DNA of 52,500 nt from Chara braunii. Its lineage: Eukaryota > Streptophyta > Charophyceae > Charales > Characeae. Below, piece after piece: positions 10,378-18,128 of this stretch. The notes beneath the pieces are model-generated. The model did not search any database. It saw nothing but the letters and a program-made list of their open reading frames with translations, and was not told where the DNA came from. The DNA lies in contig BFEA01000167.1 in the NCBI GenBank assembly GCA_003427395.1, positions 2,329,205-2,381,704 of the forward strand, read 5' to 3'. Numbering within the stretch: the stretch's first letter is position 1; each line of letters begins with the position of its first letter. The position numbers and the translations under genes are program-made.

Positions 10378-10566
10378 TCACTGCGTGAGAAGATCTATCG
10401 TTACCTCGTCTAGGATAGCGATTGCAGCTATCTCAAGTAGCTTGATCCCGGCAAAGGACCCAGGCCTAGCCCTCCTTTCTTCCTCCTTGCACAGAGCGAG
10501 GATCCGGTGAACTTCTTCCCTCACTCTATCCAACCCCACAAGTTCCTCAAGGTCCGGCTCGGTCAT
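10378..10566 (-). CDS. Accessory small ORF P7 (62 aa)
   Basis: A short, open, mostly helical and acidic/basic protein starting MTEPDLEELVGL. Its ATG overlaps the end of P6 by 20 bases in another frame, and its stop lies 4 bases before the P8 start. It could be a real small protein or simply the link that lets ribosomes pass from P6 to P8. Its tight fit in the chain is the main support. Confidence 0.4.
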   Translation of the reverse strand: MTEPDLEELVGLDRVREEVHRILALCKEEERRARPGSFAGIKLLEIAAIAILDEVTIDLLTQ

Positions 10567-11272
10567 CCCCTAACTTCCGTCGACGACACGCAATTGCTAT
10601 CCGAATCAAGTCTGGGGGGTCCAATCCCGCTAGCTCTCCCTCACAAATCTTACCCAAGTATCTCCACGATATCTTAGACTCTCTCGCGTGTCGACCCCAC
10701 CCTTCAAAGGTGTAACCCAGGTCCTCTAGAGTCGACCAATCGTCTCTATAGGGATCCCGAAAACACCAAGTTAACAAGGTGTGGAGGTCCGATCCCGTGA
10801 ACCTGAACTGACTTAGGATGGAAACCCTTCTTTCTACCGCCCCGTTTACAGCCTCGGAGGGGTAAACCCGCTCAAAAATGAAACGGGGGACCTCCACCGG
10901 CTCGTTGCAGATGAACCGCGGTATTTCCTCCTAAACCCCGTAGGTTACTAGATATTCCTCGTCGCACCCTTCGTGAGGCCTCACGGCTCGAGCGTCCCAA
11001 AGAGGGTCCTGCCCAATCCGTAAGCTACGCGCTATCTCAACAAGGCCCTCCTTCGAGAGGAATATTCGAGCTTCTCCAACTACGGCTCTCCCCTCGCGAC
11101 TCACCGCAAATCGTATGAAAGCCTTACCGCGCCAGATCTCCCCTTCTTCTCGCAGAGAAGTCCTAGTTGGCTCAGTCAATCGGGCCCTAGGCAGAGTGAC
11201 ACTAACAACATCCCCGGTATCCTTTACGGGCTCTATGGATGCCCAGAGAGTTCTCGGGATCCCCCTTATCAT
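10547..11272 (-). pseudogene. Accessory gene P6, interrupted by one in-frame stop
   Basis: About 241 codons from the ATG at 11272, whose ATGA overlaps the TGA of P5. A TAG at 10933-10931 splits it, but the frame stays open on both sides to 10547. Both halves match P9 in order. The first half has IRFAVSREG, ARIFLSKEG and GQDPL. The second has EVPRFIFERV and a helix DLIRIAIACRRRKLG comparable to DLEIANLALAASEEKKL of P9. The conserved frame across the TAG shows that it was one gene. It may be a simple nonsense change in this copy. Function unknown. Confidence 0.6.
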
Positions 11273-11997
11273 CGGCCCTTGAAACCCCGCCGGTTAGACA
11301 CCTGCTCTTCCCCGAAGAGACGGGTGTACAGAACGTCCGTGGCGAGGGATCGGAGTCCCTCAAACTCTCTCAACCTCCCGAATATGGTGGACAGCTCACT
11401 CCTTGGGGGAACTCCCGCGTCCACGCATCGAGCATAAAGCCAGAACAAACCCCTAGCCCGCACCCCAGACTCCTGAGCCGCCCTAAGCACCCTCACTACC
11501 CGCTCCTCCGGGTCCCTCAAAAACGAATTCGACAGGAACTTGGGCAAGTTCCCGTGAAGTACTCCCGACGCACGCAGGACCTCCCCGGGCTCAGCGAAGG
11601 ACACTAGGGACCAAGACTCGAAGGTCCCTTCCTCGTAGTCACTCAACACTAGGTTGTTAACCGCTAGCCTCGTAGATTCTCGGTACTCAAAATGTATTAG
11701 CTGCCCGGTTACCAAACCTCTCCAAACCTCGGTCCACGCCTCTTCGTTGAGGAAGATCGTAGCCCGAACCTCTAAGAATCGGCCAAGGTCAGGCGGGCCG
11801 CCTCTCTCTACCCCTTCCTTCCAGGTAAAACGACGAGCTCTAACCCACACGTATGCCCCTTCCTTGAAGACCTCCCCCTTCTCCACGCTCATCCAATAAG
11901 GAGTCACCCTGGGGTCCCCTGGGACTAAAACCTTCTCGGCGTCACTGGCCTCTATCGATTCTACCACCCCGTTTTTACTGAGCACCAACTTCACCAT
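11269..11997 (-). CDS. Accessory protein P5, intact representative of the family (242 aa)
   Basis: The best-preserved member. It starts MVKLVLSKNG, overlapping the end of P4 by 23 bases in a different frame, and ends in TGA that overlaps the P6 start (ATGA). Module 1 (residues about 1-120) has a predicted strand VWVRARRFTW, a strand LEVRATIFLN and a helix EAWTEVWRGLVTGQ. Module 2 (about 150-235) is helical, with RVVRVLRAAQESGVRARGLF, a WLYARCVDAGV motif and an IFGRLREFEGL stretch. The same motifs recur in P3 and P4 in the same order. I know no family that matches, and there is no obvious catalytic motif, signal peptide or membrane segment. Confidence 0.65.
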   Translation of the reverse strand: MVKLVLSKNGVVESIEASDAEKVLVPGDPRVTPYWMSVEKGEVFKEGAYVWVRARRFTWKEGVERGGPPDLGRFLEVRATIFLNEEAWTEVWRGLVTGQLIHFEYRESTRLAVNNLVLSDYEEGTFESWSLVSFAEPGEVLRASGVLHGNLPKFLSNSFLRDPEERVVRVLRAAQESGVRARGLFWLYARCVDAGVPPRSELSTIFGRLREFEGLRSLATDVLYTRLFGEEQVSNRRGFKGR

Positions 11998-12662
11998 CTG
12001 CTATCATCGTTCTAAAGACCCACTTGCGATATTTTTCAGGAGAGAGAGTGAAGGGCTTTTCTAGAGACCCTAGTTTCCGGAAAATACCCCAGAGTTTCCT
12101 GCGCGACAGAATACCCTGATCGATGCAGTGCGTATACAGTATCCACAGGGCCCTGAAGGTTAGCCCCAAACTCCTACCCCTCTCTAGAAGACACACTATC
12201 CTTTCCTCGTTTGCTCTAGGGCACAGGAAAGACGGCACCCTCACAGTTAACGGGTAACTTGACCTCGGAAGCTCTCTTTCCCTCGCGAACCTCTCCCTTT
12301 CCACGGACACGAATGCAAATCGCTCTCTAACCCTACTTATCCACTCCCTTCTCACTTCTCTCGCTTCACGCAACAATTTTTCCAGCCCACCCCCTTGTCC
12401 CAGAATTAGGGGTACCACAAGCTTCGCCCAAGCTTCCACTGCTACGAAAATAACCGCGGTTACTTCAAGATTTCGCCCAAGACCTTGGCCTTCTACTTCT
12501 TTGGATTCTACCCACACGAATTCCCCACTAACCGTGGACCTCCCCCCCTTCTATCCTCTCCCAATCAGGGACTTTCCCGTTGCTAGGGACCAGCCTAAGG
12601 GCCTCACGGTCCTCTAAAGAGGACTCTAAGAAGCATCCCTGCTCTCTATCATGGAACACCAT
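11975..12662 (-). pseudogene. Accessory gene P4, paralogue of P5 with a frameshift
   Basis: The gene starts at the ATG at 12662 (MVFHDREQG), 4 bases after the end of P3. A frameshift in or near the G-run around 12541-12548 separates the first 40 or so codons from the rest, which is open from about 12550 to 11975. Across the shift it lines up with P5: GEFVWVESKE with GAYVWVRARR, LEVTAVIFVAVEAW with LEVRATIFLNEEAW, ERIVCLLERGRSLGLTFRALW with ERVVRVLRAAQESGVRARGLFW, and ILYTHCIDQGI with LYARCVDAGV. The homopolymer position means that sequencing error is a fair alternative to a real lesion. Function unknown. Confidence 0.6.
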
Positions 12663-12666
12663 TCAT

Positions 12667-13409
12667 TTAGAACATTCTCTGTGGTACCCCGAAGACTCTT
12701 TGGTATCCGTAGTCCCTTCCTCCCTCGCAGTCCCGGGTAGACTCCCTAAAGATCCCCGCGCGAATCCTACATGCCTTGATCCCGTATGGTACAGGGTTAT
12801 CTACGCAATAGGTGTAGTACCAATGGAGCGACCTAACGGAGAGCTGCCACCCCCTCTCTCGCACTATATGGACCGCACAACCCTCTCGTACCGCTCCTCC
12901 TTCCCGCTCACCCTTCGAAAAAAGAATGACGGGAATATGGCTCTGATGCACCCTGTGGCGTGGGGGTACTCGTCTCGTGCGCAGGTCACCCTTACCTCAA
13001 CGGGTGGGCAGTGTCTAAGAGGCTCCGCCTAAAAAATCTGCCTCAAAATCGGACCCGCTCGTGCCTCCCAATGATCCGTACGGTACCAACCCAGGACCAA
13101 GTGAGTGACGTAATTGACCCAGGCCTCCATACTCAAATAGACAGTTCCTTCCGCCCGGATTACCGTTCGCCTGGGTCTCTTCTGGTTTTGGGGCCTATTT
13201 CGGGACCACCTATCCCCTTCCCAAGTTCCTACCGTGAAACGAGCCCAAAGAAAAACCCCTCGTTCTAGCTCTAATCCCCTCTCGCGGTCGGCTAGATACC
13301 TCTCCGTGCGGTGGTCTAAGGGGACGCTGAAGCACTCCCTGTCTTTGCTTAAATCCGCCTTCTCTATCCGAATCCCTTCTTCCTCAGTACCCTCTATGAT
13401 CCTAACCAT
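12667..13409 (-). pseudogene. Accessory gene P3, decayed paralogue of P4/P5
   Basis: It starts at the ATG at 13409, which overlaps the stop of P2 in the 8-base string ATGGTTAG. The first 126 codons match P5 (MVRIIEG, then VFLWARFTVGTWEGD, then AEGTVYLSMEAWVNYV). A TAG at 13031-13029 and a second near 12868 stop the frame, and after a frameshift the family's helical module appears in another frame (LHWYYTYCVDNPV, compare ILYTHCIDQGI of P4). Total length fits a 240-residue ancestor. This member is probably dead in this copy. Confidence 0.6.
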
Positions 13410-13800
13410 CCCCTTGGACTATCTCCTCTATGATTTGAACTAGCGCTCTCCACTCGTCCGACCCGTCCAGGAAGGCGTCCGGAATAGTGGGAACAGGCCT
13501 ACCCCCTCGTGAATACTTCCTACACCCCAACGAGTAGAAGTAGTTAATCTCGTAAGCCCCCTGTGCGTGACCGACCGCTTCCTCCCAGCTATCCAAATAT
13601 CCTACCTCACTATCAACACCCTCTTCTACGTACAAGGCTATGTCGAAGTGGCCGGTCCACCAGTAGAAGGTATAGCACCACACGTTTACCCCGCCTCGAT
13701 CACCTACGCTAATTCCTGCGGGTTCAAACTCCAAAGGCCTCAAGCTCATGGATTCGCCGCTCTCACCACTCTCTCCACGATCCCTACTAGCACTTTCCAT
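13402..13800 (-). CDS. Accessory protein P2 (132 aa), paralogue of P1
   Basis: Intact, ATG start, overlapping P1 by 55 bases and P3 by 8. The core VNVWCYTFYWWTGHFDIALYV and the end (NYFYSLGCRKYSRGG, then PDAFLDGSDEW) match P1 closely. Rich in aromatic residues. The order strand (VWCYTF), Trp, strand (IALYVEEG), helix (SWEEAVGH) is reminiscent of module 1 of P5, but too distant to claim by eye. Function unknown. Confidence 0.6.
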   Translation of the reverse strand: MESASRDRGESGESGESMSLRPLEFEPAGISVGDRGGVNVWCYTFYWWTGHFDIALYVEEGVDSEVGYLDSWEEAVGHAQGAYEINYFYSLGCRKYSRGGRPVPTIPDAFLDGSDEWRALVQIIEEIVQGDG

Positions 13801-14105
13801 TCATCCGACCCATCGAGATAAGCGTCCGGAATTACCGGCGTCGGGCGACCACCTCTGGGGTAGGTTCGGTATCCTAGAGAGTAAAAATACTTATACCCAT
13901 AACCCCTCAATTCCTCCCGCGAACCGCGGGAGTGGCCTATCGCCTCTTCCCACCCACGAAGGAAGTCCTCTCCTTGATCTTGTCCCTCCTCTACATAGAC
14001 ACCCACATCAAAGTCAACCGTCCATAGTCGAAAGGAGTAGCACCACACGTCAACACTTTCGTACGTACACACACTAATCCATTCCGGAACGGCTTCTAAG
14101 CTCAT
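13746..14105 (-). CDS. Accessory protein P1 (119 aa), first gene of the array
   Basis: Intact, starting MSLEAVPEW from an ATG. It shares with P2 the block VWCYSFRLWTVDFDVGVYVEEG, the helix GWEEAIGHS and the C-terminal block YFYSLGYRTYPRGGRP and PDAYLDGSDEW. By eye about 60 percent of the last 45 residues are identical between P1 and P2, a clear tandem duplication. Upstream lie about 590 bases without a convincing gene. Function unknown. Confidence 0.6.
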   Translation of the reverse strand: MSLEAVPEWISVCTYESVDVWCYSFRLWTVDFDVGVYVEEGQDQGEDFLRGWEEAIGHSRGSREELRGYGYKYFYSLGYRTYPRGGRPTPVIPDAYLDGSDEWKVLVGIVERVVRAANP

Positions 14106-14693
14106 GCAATATAATCAAAAGAAAATTCTCCCTAAGTCCCTATTTCCTTTTGGCCACTCGAGAGACCACCTCTATCCCGCAAGGAGAAGAAGCCTGTGAG
14201 CTCAGAAGGATCAAATGGACCAGAGAAGGAACGCCGTCTCACTCGGCTACCTTCCTGTCCTCCCCTGCCACTCCCGGCCTAGAGACTAGCCGCGGACACA
14301 GGTTATCCCCGAGGAAGGGTGGCAACCCCCTCCCCGGAGTCGGACCGAAGTCACACACCCGGGTCCTATGTCCCCCACTGAACCAACCTCTAGTCCTAAG
14401 TTAGCCTATCCGGTACCACGCCTCTACTCGNCCCACCTCAANNNNGNANTNNCNNNGTCCCNGGACANGATCCACCTATTTATCAGAAATCACTAGCCTA
14501 TCTACTCCCTCCCCATTCTCCTCATCGTGAACTCTTCGCACTTCGTTCCCTTCTTCCTTTTCCGTCTCCCGCTGCCTCTTTTCTCTTTTGGAATCACTGG
14601 AAAATTGGGAAGTCAGAAAAAATGGGGTGGGAAGAGCGGAGCTTTAGGAAGAGGCTCTCAGGTTGGGTTGATAAGTAAGCGTACCTTGAGTCT
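14106..14693 (-). other. Spacer between the Arg-rich ORF and P1, no gene seen
   Basis: No convincing coding frame on either strand. It contains a cluster of ambiguous bases at 14431-14467, so some content is unreadable. It could hold the 3' end of an intron or a leader, but no signal decides this. Confidence 0.4.
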
Positions 14694-15239
14694 TCAATAT
14701 TTGTTATCATAGTCCCAATAGTCCCCCAGATCCGAGTCCGAGAAATCGGCTAGACACCGGTCCACCCAGGATTCGGCCTTCGATCCCTCGTCCAAGGGCC
14801 CCCAAGTACCCCCTTCTTCTCTAACGCCCTCGCTAAGATGGGTAGGTGCGTCTCTCTCTCCCCCTCGCCCCGGTACCCGCGACACCACTCTCCTCTTCCG
14901 CAAGTCCCGAACCAGTTCCGTTTGAGAGTCCCGCTCCCTTGCGGTAGTTGGAATCGTCGTCAGCCCTCGCGGGTCGAGAACCGAAGCCCCTAACCCCTCT
15001 CTAGACACCCTCTCTCGTGCGGGACTTTGCCCCCGGGTAGGTGCCCTCCACAGCCCGTGCGGATCAAGAATACTTGGCAACCCTCTTGGGTCCCAAATAG
15101 ACAGCGCCCCCAGACCCTCTCGGCCCCCTCTCTCCTCTCTTCCCCACTCCCTCTCTCGCTCTTCCCCTCGAGCAGACCCCCTCACACTATTTCCCCGGAC
15201 TGTTCTTCTTCCTGCCCTTTCGTTGTTCTTCACCCTCAT
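14694..15239 (-). CDS. Arg/Gly-rich ORF, first after the primer-binding site (181 aa)
   Basis: Open frame from the ATG at 15239, about 425 bases after the PBS. It is rich in Arg, Glu and Gly, with two or three related short blocks (GALSIWDPRGLPSILDP, GASVLDPRGLTTIP). It ends in an acidic, aromatic tail (DFSDSDLGDYWDYDNKY). I recognise no domain. The repeats suggest low-complexity growth. It could be an accessory ORF like the extra ORF upstream of gag in Ogre elements, or chance open frame in G-rich sequence. Confidence 0.4.
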   Translation of the reverse strand: MRVKNNERAGRRTVRGNSVRGSARGEEREREWGREERGGREGLGALSIWDPRGLPSILDPHGLWRAPTRGQSPARERVSREGLGASVLDPRGLTTIPTTARERDSQTELVRDLRKRRVVSRVPGRGGERDAPTHLSEGVREEGGTWGPLDEGSKAESWVDRCLADFSDSDLGDYWDYDNKY

Positions 15240-15664
15240 TCAGCCCCCTCAAGCAACCTGTGCACCCCCTTAATTTTTAAATTTTCAAAAACAAACACGC
15301 GCGAAAATCAAGCACACAAAATGGGACTGACCTGTTTTACCCTTCGAAGGCTTGAAGTGGGAGCCGAGACCGCAAGCGGGCCGGAGCGGACCTGCAAAAG
15401 CCAAGGAGACGAGCCCGACACCCAAAAAACCCTCACACCCGACAACCCCAACAGCAAACCCCTCCCCAATAAACCCCTCGCCGATGCCGCTCGAGAAGAA
15501 CCATGACTACCGTGGAGAATCCGCTGGAGACTACCTTGAAGACGCGTGTCGAAGGTCTCGATGCTGAAAAAATGCAGAATACCTCAAACTCACCCTACCG
15601 CTGCCTGTCACACCGGTCCTCCCTTACCCCGTAGCTGCTGAGCCGGCCGCGGCCGCGGGAGAAA
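15240..15664 (-). other. 5' leader of A1 between PBS and first ORF
   Basis: About 425 bases with no convincing gene. A very GC-rich stretch (GGCCGCGGCCGCGG, near 15645-15660) lies next to the PBS and could form a strong hairpin. Packaging or dimerisation signals are expected here in LTR elements but cannot be assigned. Confidence 0.4.
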
Positions 15665-15688
15665 GGCTCATCCCTGGCAACGGCGCCA
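15665..15688 (-). promoter_or_regulatory. Primer-binding site for tRNA-Asp (A1)
   Basis: The minus strand reads TGGCGCCGTTGCCAGGGAT. This is the complement of the 3' end of plant tRNA-Asp(GUC) (TGGCGCCGTTGCCGGGGAT) with one mismatch at position 14. It lies 8 bases after the presumed CA end of the LTR. It fixes the 5' end and orientation of the element. Confidence 0.85.
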
Positions 15689-15696
15689 CTTTTTCG

Positions 15697-16353
15697 TGGT
15701 GTTTGGCCAGCCTATGTCCCCGATACCCGATACCAAGGCCTTTTGTGGTCCGGCAATGGCTCCACTACCTCCACCACCGATCGTATCAGCCCAGCGCTCA
15801 CTTGGGGACCCTAGAGCCCCCCCCCCTCGGTCACACCCGCTTCCCCCCCGTCGTCGTAACCCAGGCCCACTGCCCCGCCCAATCCGACGTGAACCTCTGG
15901 TTGACTCGCTCGTGTTGTCTCTCGGAGATCCTCCCCCTGCTGCTATTTCGGACGGTTGGAGCCCGCAGCCTGAAGGGCCGCTGAAAGTCCCTGTGCCAGC
16001 CGGCTCCTTGGACGCGCCTGGTCCTACTCTCGCAGTCTGAGTCTTAAGGCCGCGGGGAGAGACAACCCAAAGCAGGGGCGCACGATCCCGTGGCCCTCCC
16101 TGACTACAACGGGGTTTTCTCAACGCTCGTGTTCGAAGGAAGATCAGCCGAGGACGAGAACAACTTAAAGATGGGCGAAAAGAAAAAAAGGGGTGGAGAA
16201 AAACCTGGACCGACTCGCCTATCGTGGAAGCGAACTGTACCAAAAACCCGCTTTCGAAACTTCGATCAAACCGCTCCCAGGACTTGAGCAGCTCGACAGG
16301 TGTACCCAGATCACGAACACCTTGACTTGCTTTCAGATTGCCCACCCCTCAGC
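15697..16353 (-). repeat. 5' LTR of A1, 3'-terminal fragment
   Basis: Inverted match of 25975-26616 in copy A2. The two agree up to the terminal ...AAACACC(A/G) and diverge directly after. On the other side homology stops at about 16353, so about 4.4 kb of the LTR is missing. The open frame at 16345-15668 on the minus strand is LTR sequence shared with 25985-26383, not a gene. Confidence 0.85.
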
Positions 16354-16410
16354 TCGTTCTGGAAGCGGTTTGATCGAAGTCAAGGTGCGATGGTCCAAGT
16401 CGAAACGGTA
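16354..16410. other. Junction between A1 and A2
   Basis: A short filler between the broken A1 LTR and the broken A2 gag. It contains a stretch like GGTTTGATCGAAG, which also occurs within the LTR (about 26056-26072), now in the opposite orientation to the A1 LTR. This looks like a rearrangement junction with LTR-derived filler. Confidence 0.6.
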
Positions 16411-18128
16411 GACCGCCCCCAGGTCCACCTGGTCCCCAGTGGGGAAAACGACCGATCGGATGGAGGAACGAATCGAGTGGCCAAGGAGGTTGGAGGAACG
16501 ACCGGGAGATAGGGGGGAATCGTGGTTCAGATTGGGGAAGTTCCCATTGGAAGGATGCTAGGGATGGAAGGTGGGGAGACGCCCCTCAAGCGAGGGCTTC
16601 TGGCCCGCGACGGGAGGTTAGGGCGCCACCACCACCACCACCGGCTCCGCCTGCGCCTATAGCGGCGGCCACACAAGGGGGTCCGCGTCCCAACAACCCA
16701 CAAGCTCGAAGCGGGTGTGTCTACTGCAATGAGGAGAATCACATCAAAAGGGACTNCCCTTATCTCACGGAGGCCTTAAGGTTGGGGNTGGTCAAGNTGA
16801 ATGAGAACAAGTGGGTTGTNTGGGGAGATAGCGGAGAGGCNGTCTCCTTTTACCTATCAATGAAGGTGAACGTGGACAAGAGGATGGCCCTCCANGNGGC
16901 TAGGCTGGGGAAGAAACCGGAAATCNGGAGNTCCTCCAACACAGCTCATATCCAAATGACGGAGTCACCGGGGGGGGTGTCCATTAGGGAACCCCAGGTG
17001 TCAAGCATCAAGTTCATAGAAACCCAGCCCGAGGAAGAGAGGCCTTGCCTAAGGGTGAGAACGCAGGTTGGGACCGAGACGTCCGAGAGCCAAGCGAGCG
17101 TGACGGAAGGTACGGAAGTAAGGAGCGGCGACAANGACCAACCAATGNCCNATGCAAAAGCGGTAGAGGAAAAGAAGGAAGAGCCCACCTCACCCAAATC
17201 GCCTAAAAAGAGGGGGCCCAAAAAGTTCGAAATGANGTGCACTCTGGATGAGNTAGACACGGTAGCCCCCNTTAGGAGGACNCTGATGCAGCCTATGCAG
17301 TGCACACTTTTGGAATATCTAGCNGCCANCAAAAGCGNCAGGGAAGAGCTCCTAAGCATCACGAGGAAGGTAAGAGTCCCACTCGCAGGAGGGCCCACCG
17401 TGCCGGTGGAAGGTCCAGCCAAGGAAGAAGTACANGNCTCCCGCATTACCATGGANNAGCTACCTGCCAACTTCTTCTCGGGAGAAGAGGCCAAGAAATT
17501 CTATGTGTTAGGTAGCGGCTAGCTCCAGGCAGTAGTAAGTGGGAAGAAGATGAGGGCTCTAGTAAACAACGGGTCCGAGTCTACGGTTTGTAGGGACTCT
17601 ATCGCACGGGAGTTGGGCTTGGAGATAGATCGAGGGGTATCAATGTCAATGGTGGTGGCNGATAACAAGCTGCNACCGGNGNAAGGGGTGTNTNATAGCC
17701 CCGTGATTGAGNTCGCTGGCGTAGAGGCNACGGTCCCANTCTTTTCNGTAAAAAANTGCTCCTCCGAGTTGATCCTCGGAAGGACCTGGCNGAGCGCGGT
17801 TCACGCTACCACGGTTGANTTACCGGATGNAAGTCAGACTCTTTCGATCCAAAGTCCGGATGNAATCCGAGTGGTCCTAAAGACNGTAGACNCGCAAGAT
17901 GAGCGTAACNGGACCAGCATTGCTAGACGCAAGGGNAGNNAGTCGAGGGTGTGCAGAGTCCGTCTGGAGGAGGTACCTTTGACGGATAGGGGACCCAAGG
18001 GAGACCAATTGGAGGTCGAGGATGTAGGGGATAGAATTGTGATTAACGGTATGGGGTACGAGAAGGAGGACGAGGAGGAGGAATTCGGTGGATGTGTGAG
18101 CATGTCTTTTTTGGAGGAATCCCCCTAG
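16411..18128 (+). pseudogene. Gag C-terminus, zinc knuckle and protease of A2
   Basis: Open in one frame from the gag tail to a TAG at 17520-17522, then open again to 18128. The codon that is TGA in A1 (7213) is GGA here, so gag and protease are fused in this copy. The zinc knuckle is at about 16715-16756. The catalytic triplet reads NNG (ALVNNGSES) where A1 has DNG, so the active-site aspartate is lost. About 40 ambiguous bases make details uncertain. It ends with SFLEESP just after the slippery heptamer, as in A1. Confidence 0.85.

Larger units (their letters stand above)
1..16353 (-). mobile_element. Element A1: giant Ty3/gypsy-like LTR retrotransposon, minus strand
   Basis: Reading on the minus strand, the order is a truncated 5' LTR (16353-15697), a PBS (15688-15665), an ORF rich in arginine, nine small ORFs (14105-9011), gag (8991), zinc knuckle plus protease, RT, RNase H and integrase, a polypurine tract (2414-2398) and the 3' LTR (2394 to beyond the window edge). 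The PR-RT-RH-INT order is that of Ty3/gypsy. The internal part is 13.3 kb. With the 5.1-kb LTR seen in copy A2, the intact family member would be about 23.5 kb, in the range of the giant plant Ogre-type elements. The pol part is broken. The gene array between PBS and gag is seen only in this copy, so I cannot prove that it is fixed in the family. Confidence 0.9.

Noticed and set aside
9011-14105. Bacterial contamination as the explanation of the operon-like array
   Set aside because: The array is continuous with a tRNA-Asp PBS, LTR and gag-pol in the same orientation. Its spacing to gag is tight, and no ribosome-binding sites stand out. A captured foreign cluster cannot be fully excluded.
15668-16345. 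225-codon frame that recurs at 25985-26383, at first sight a conserved gene pair
   Set aside because: Both are the same terminal LTR segment. The similarity follows from LTR homology, and the reading continues into the PBS region.
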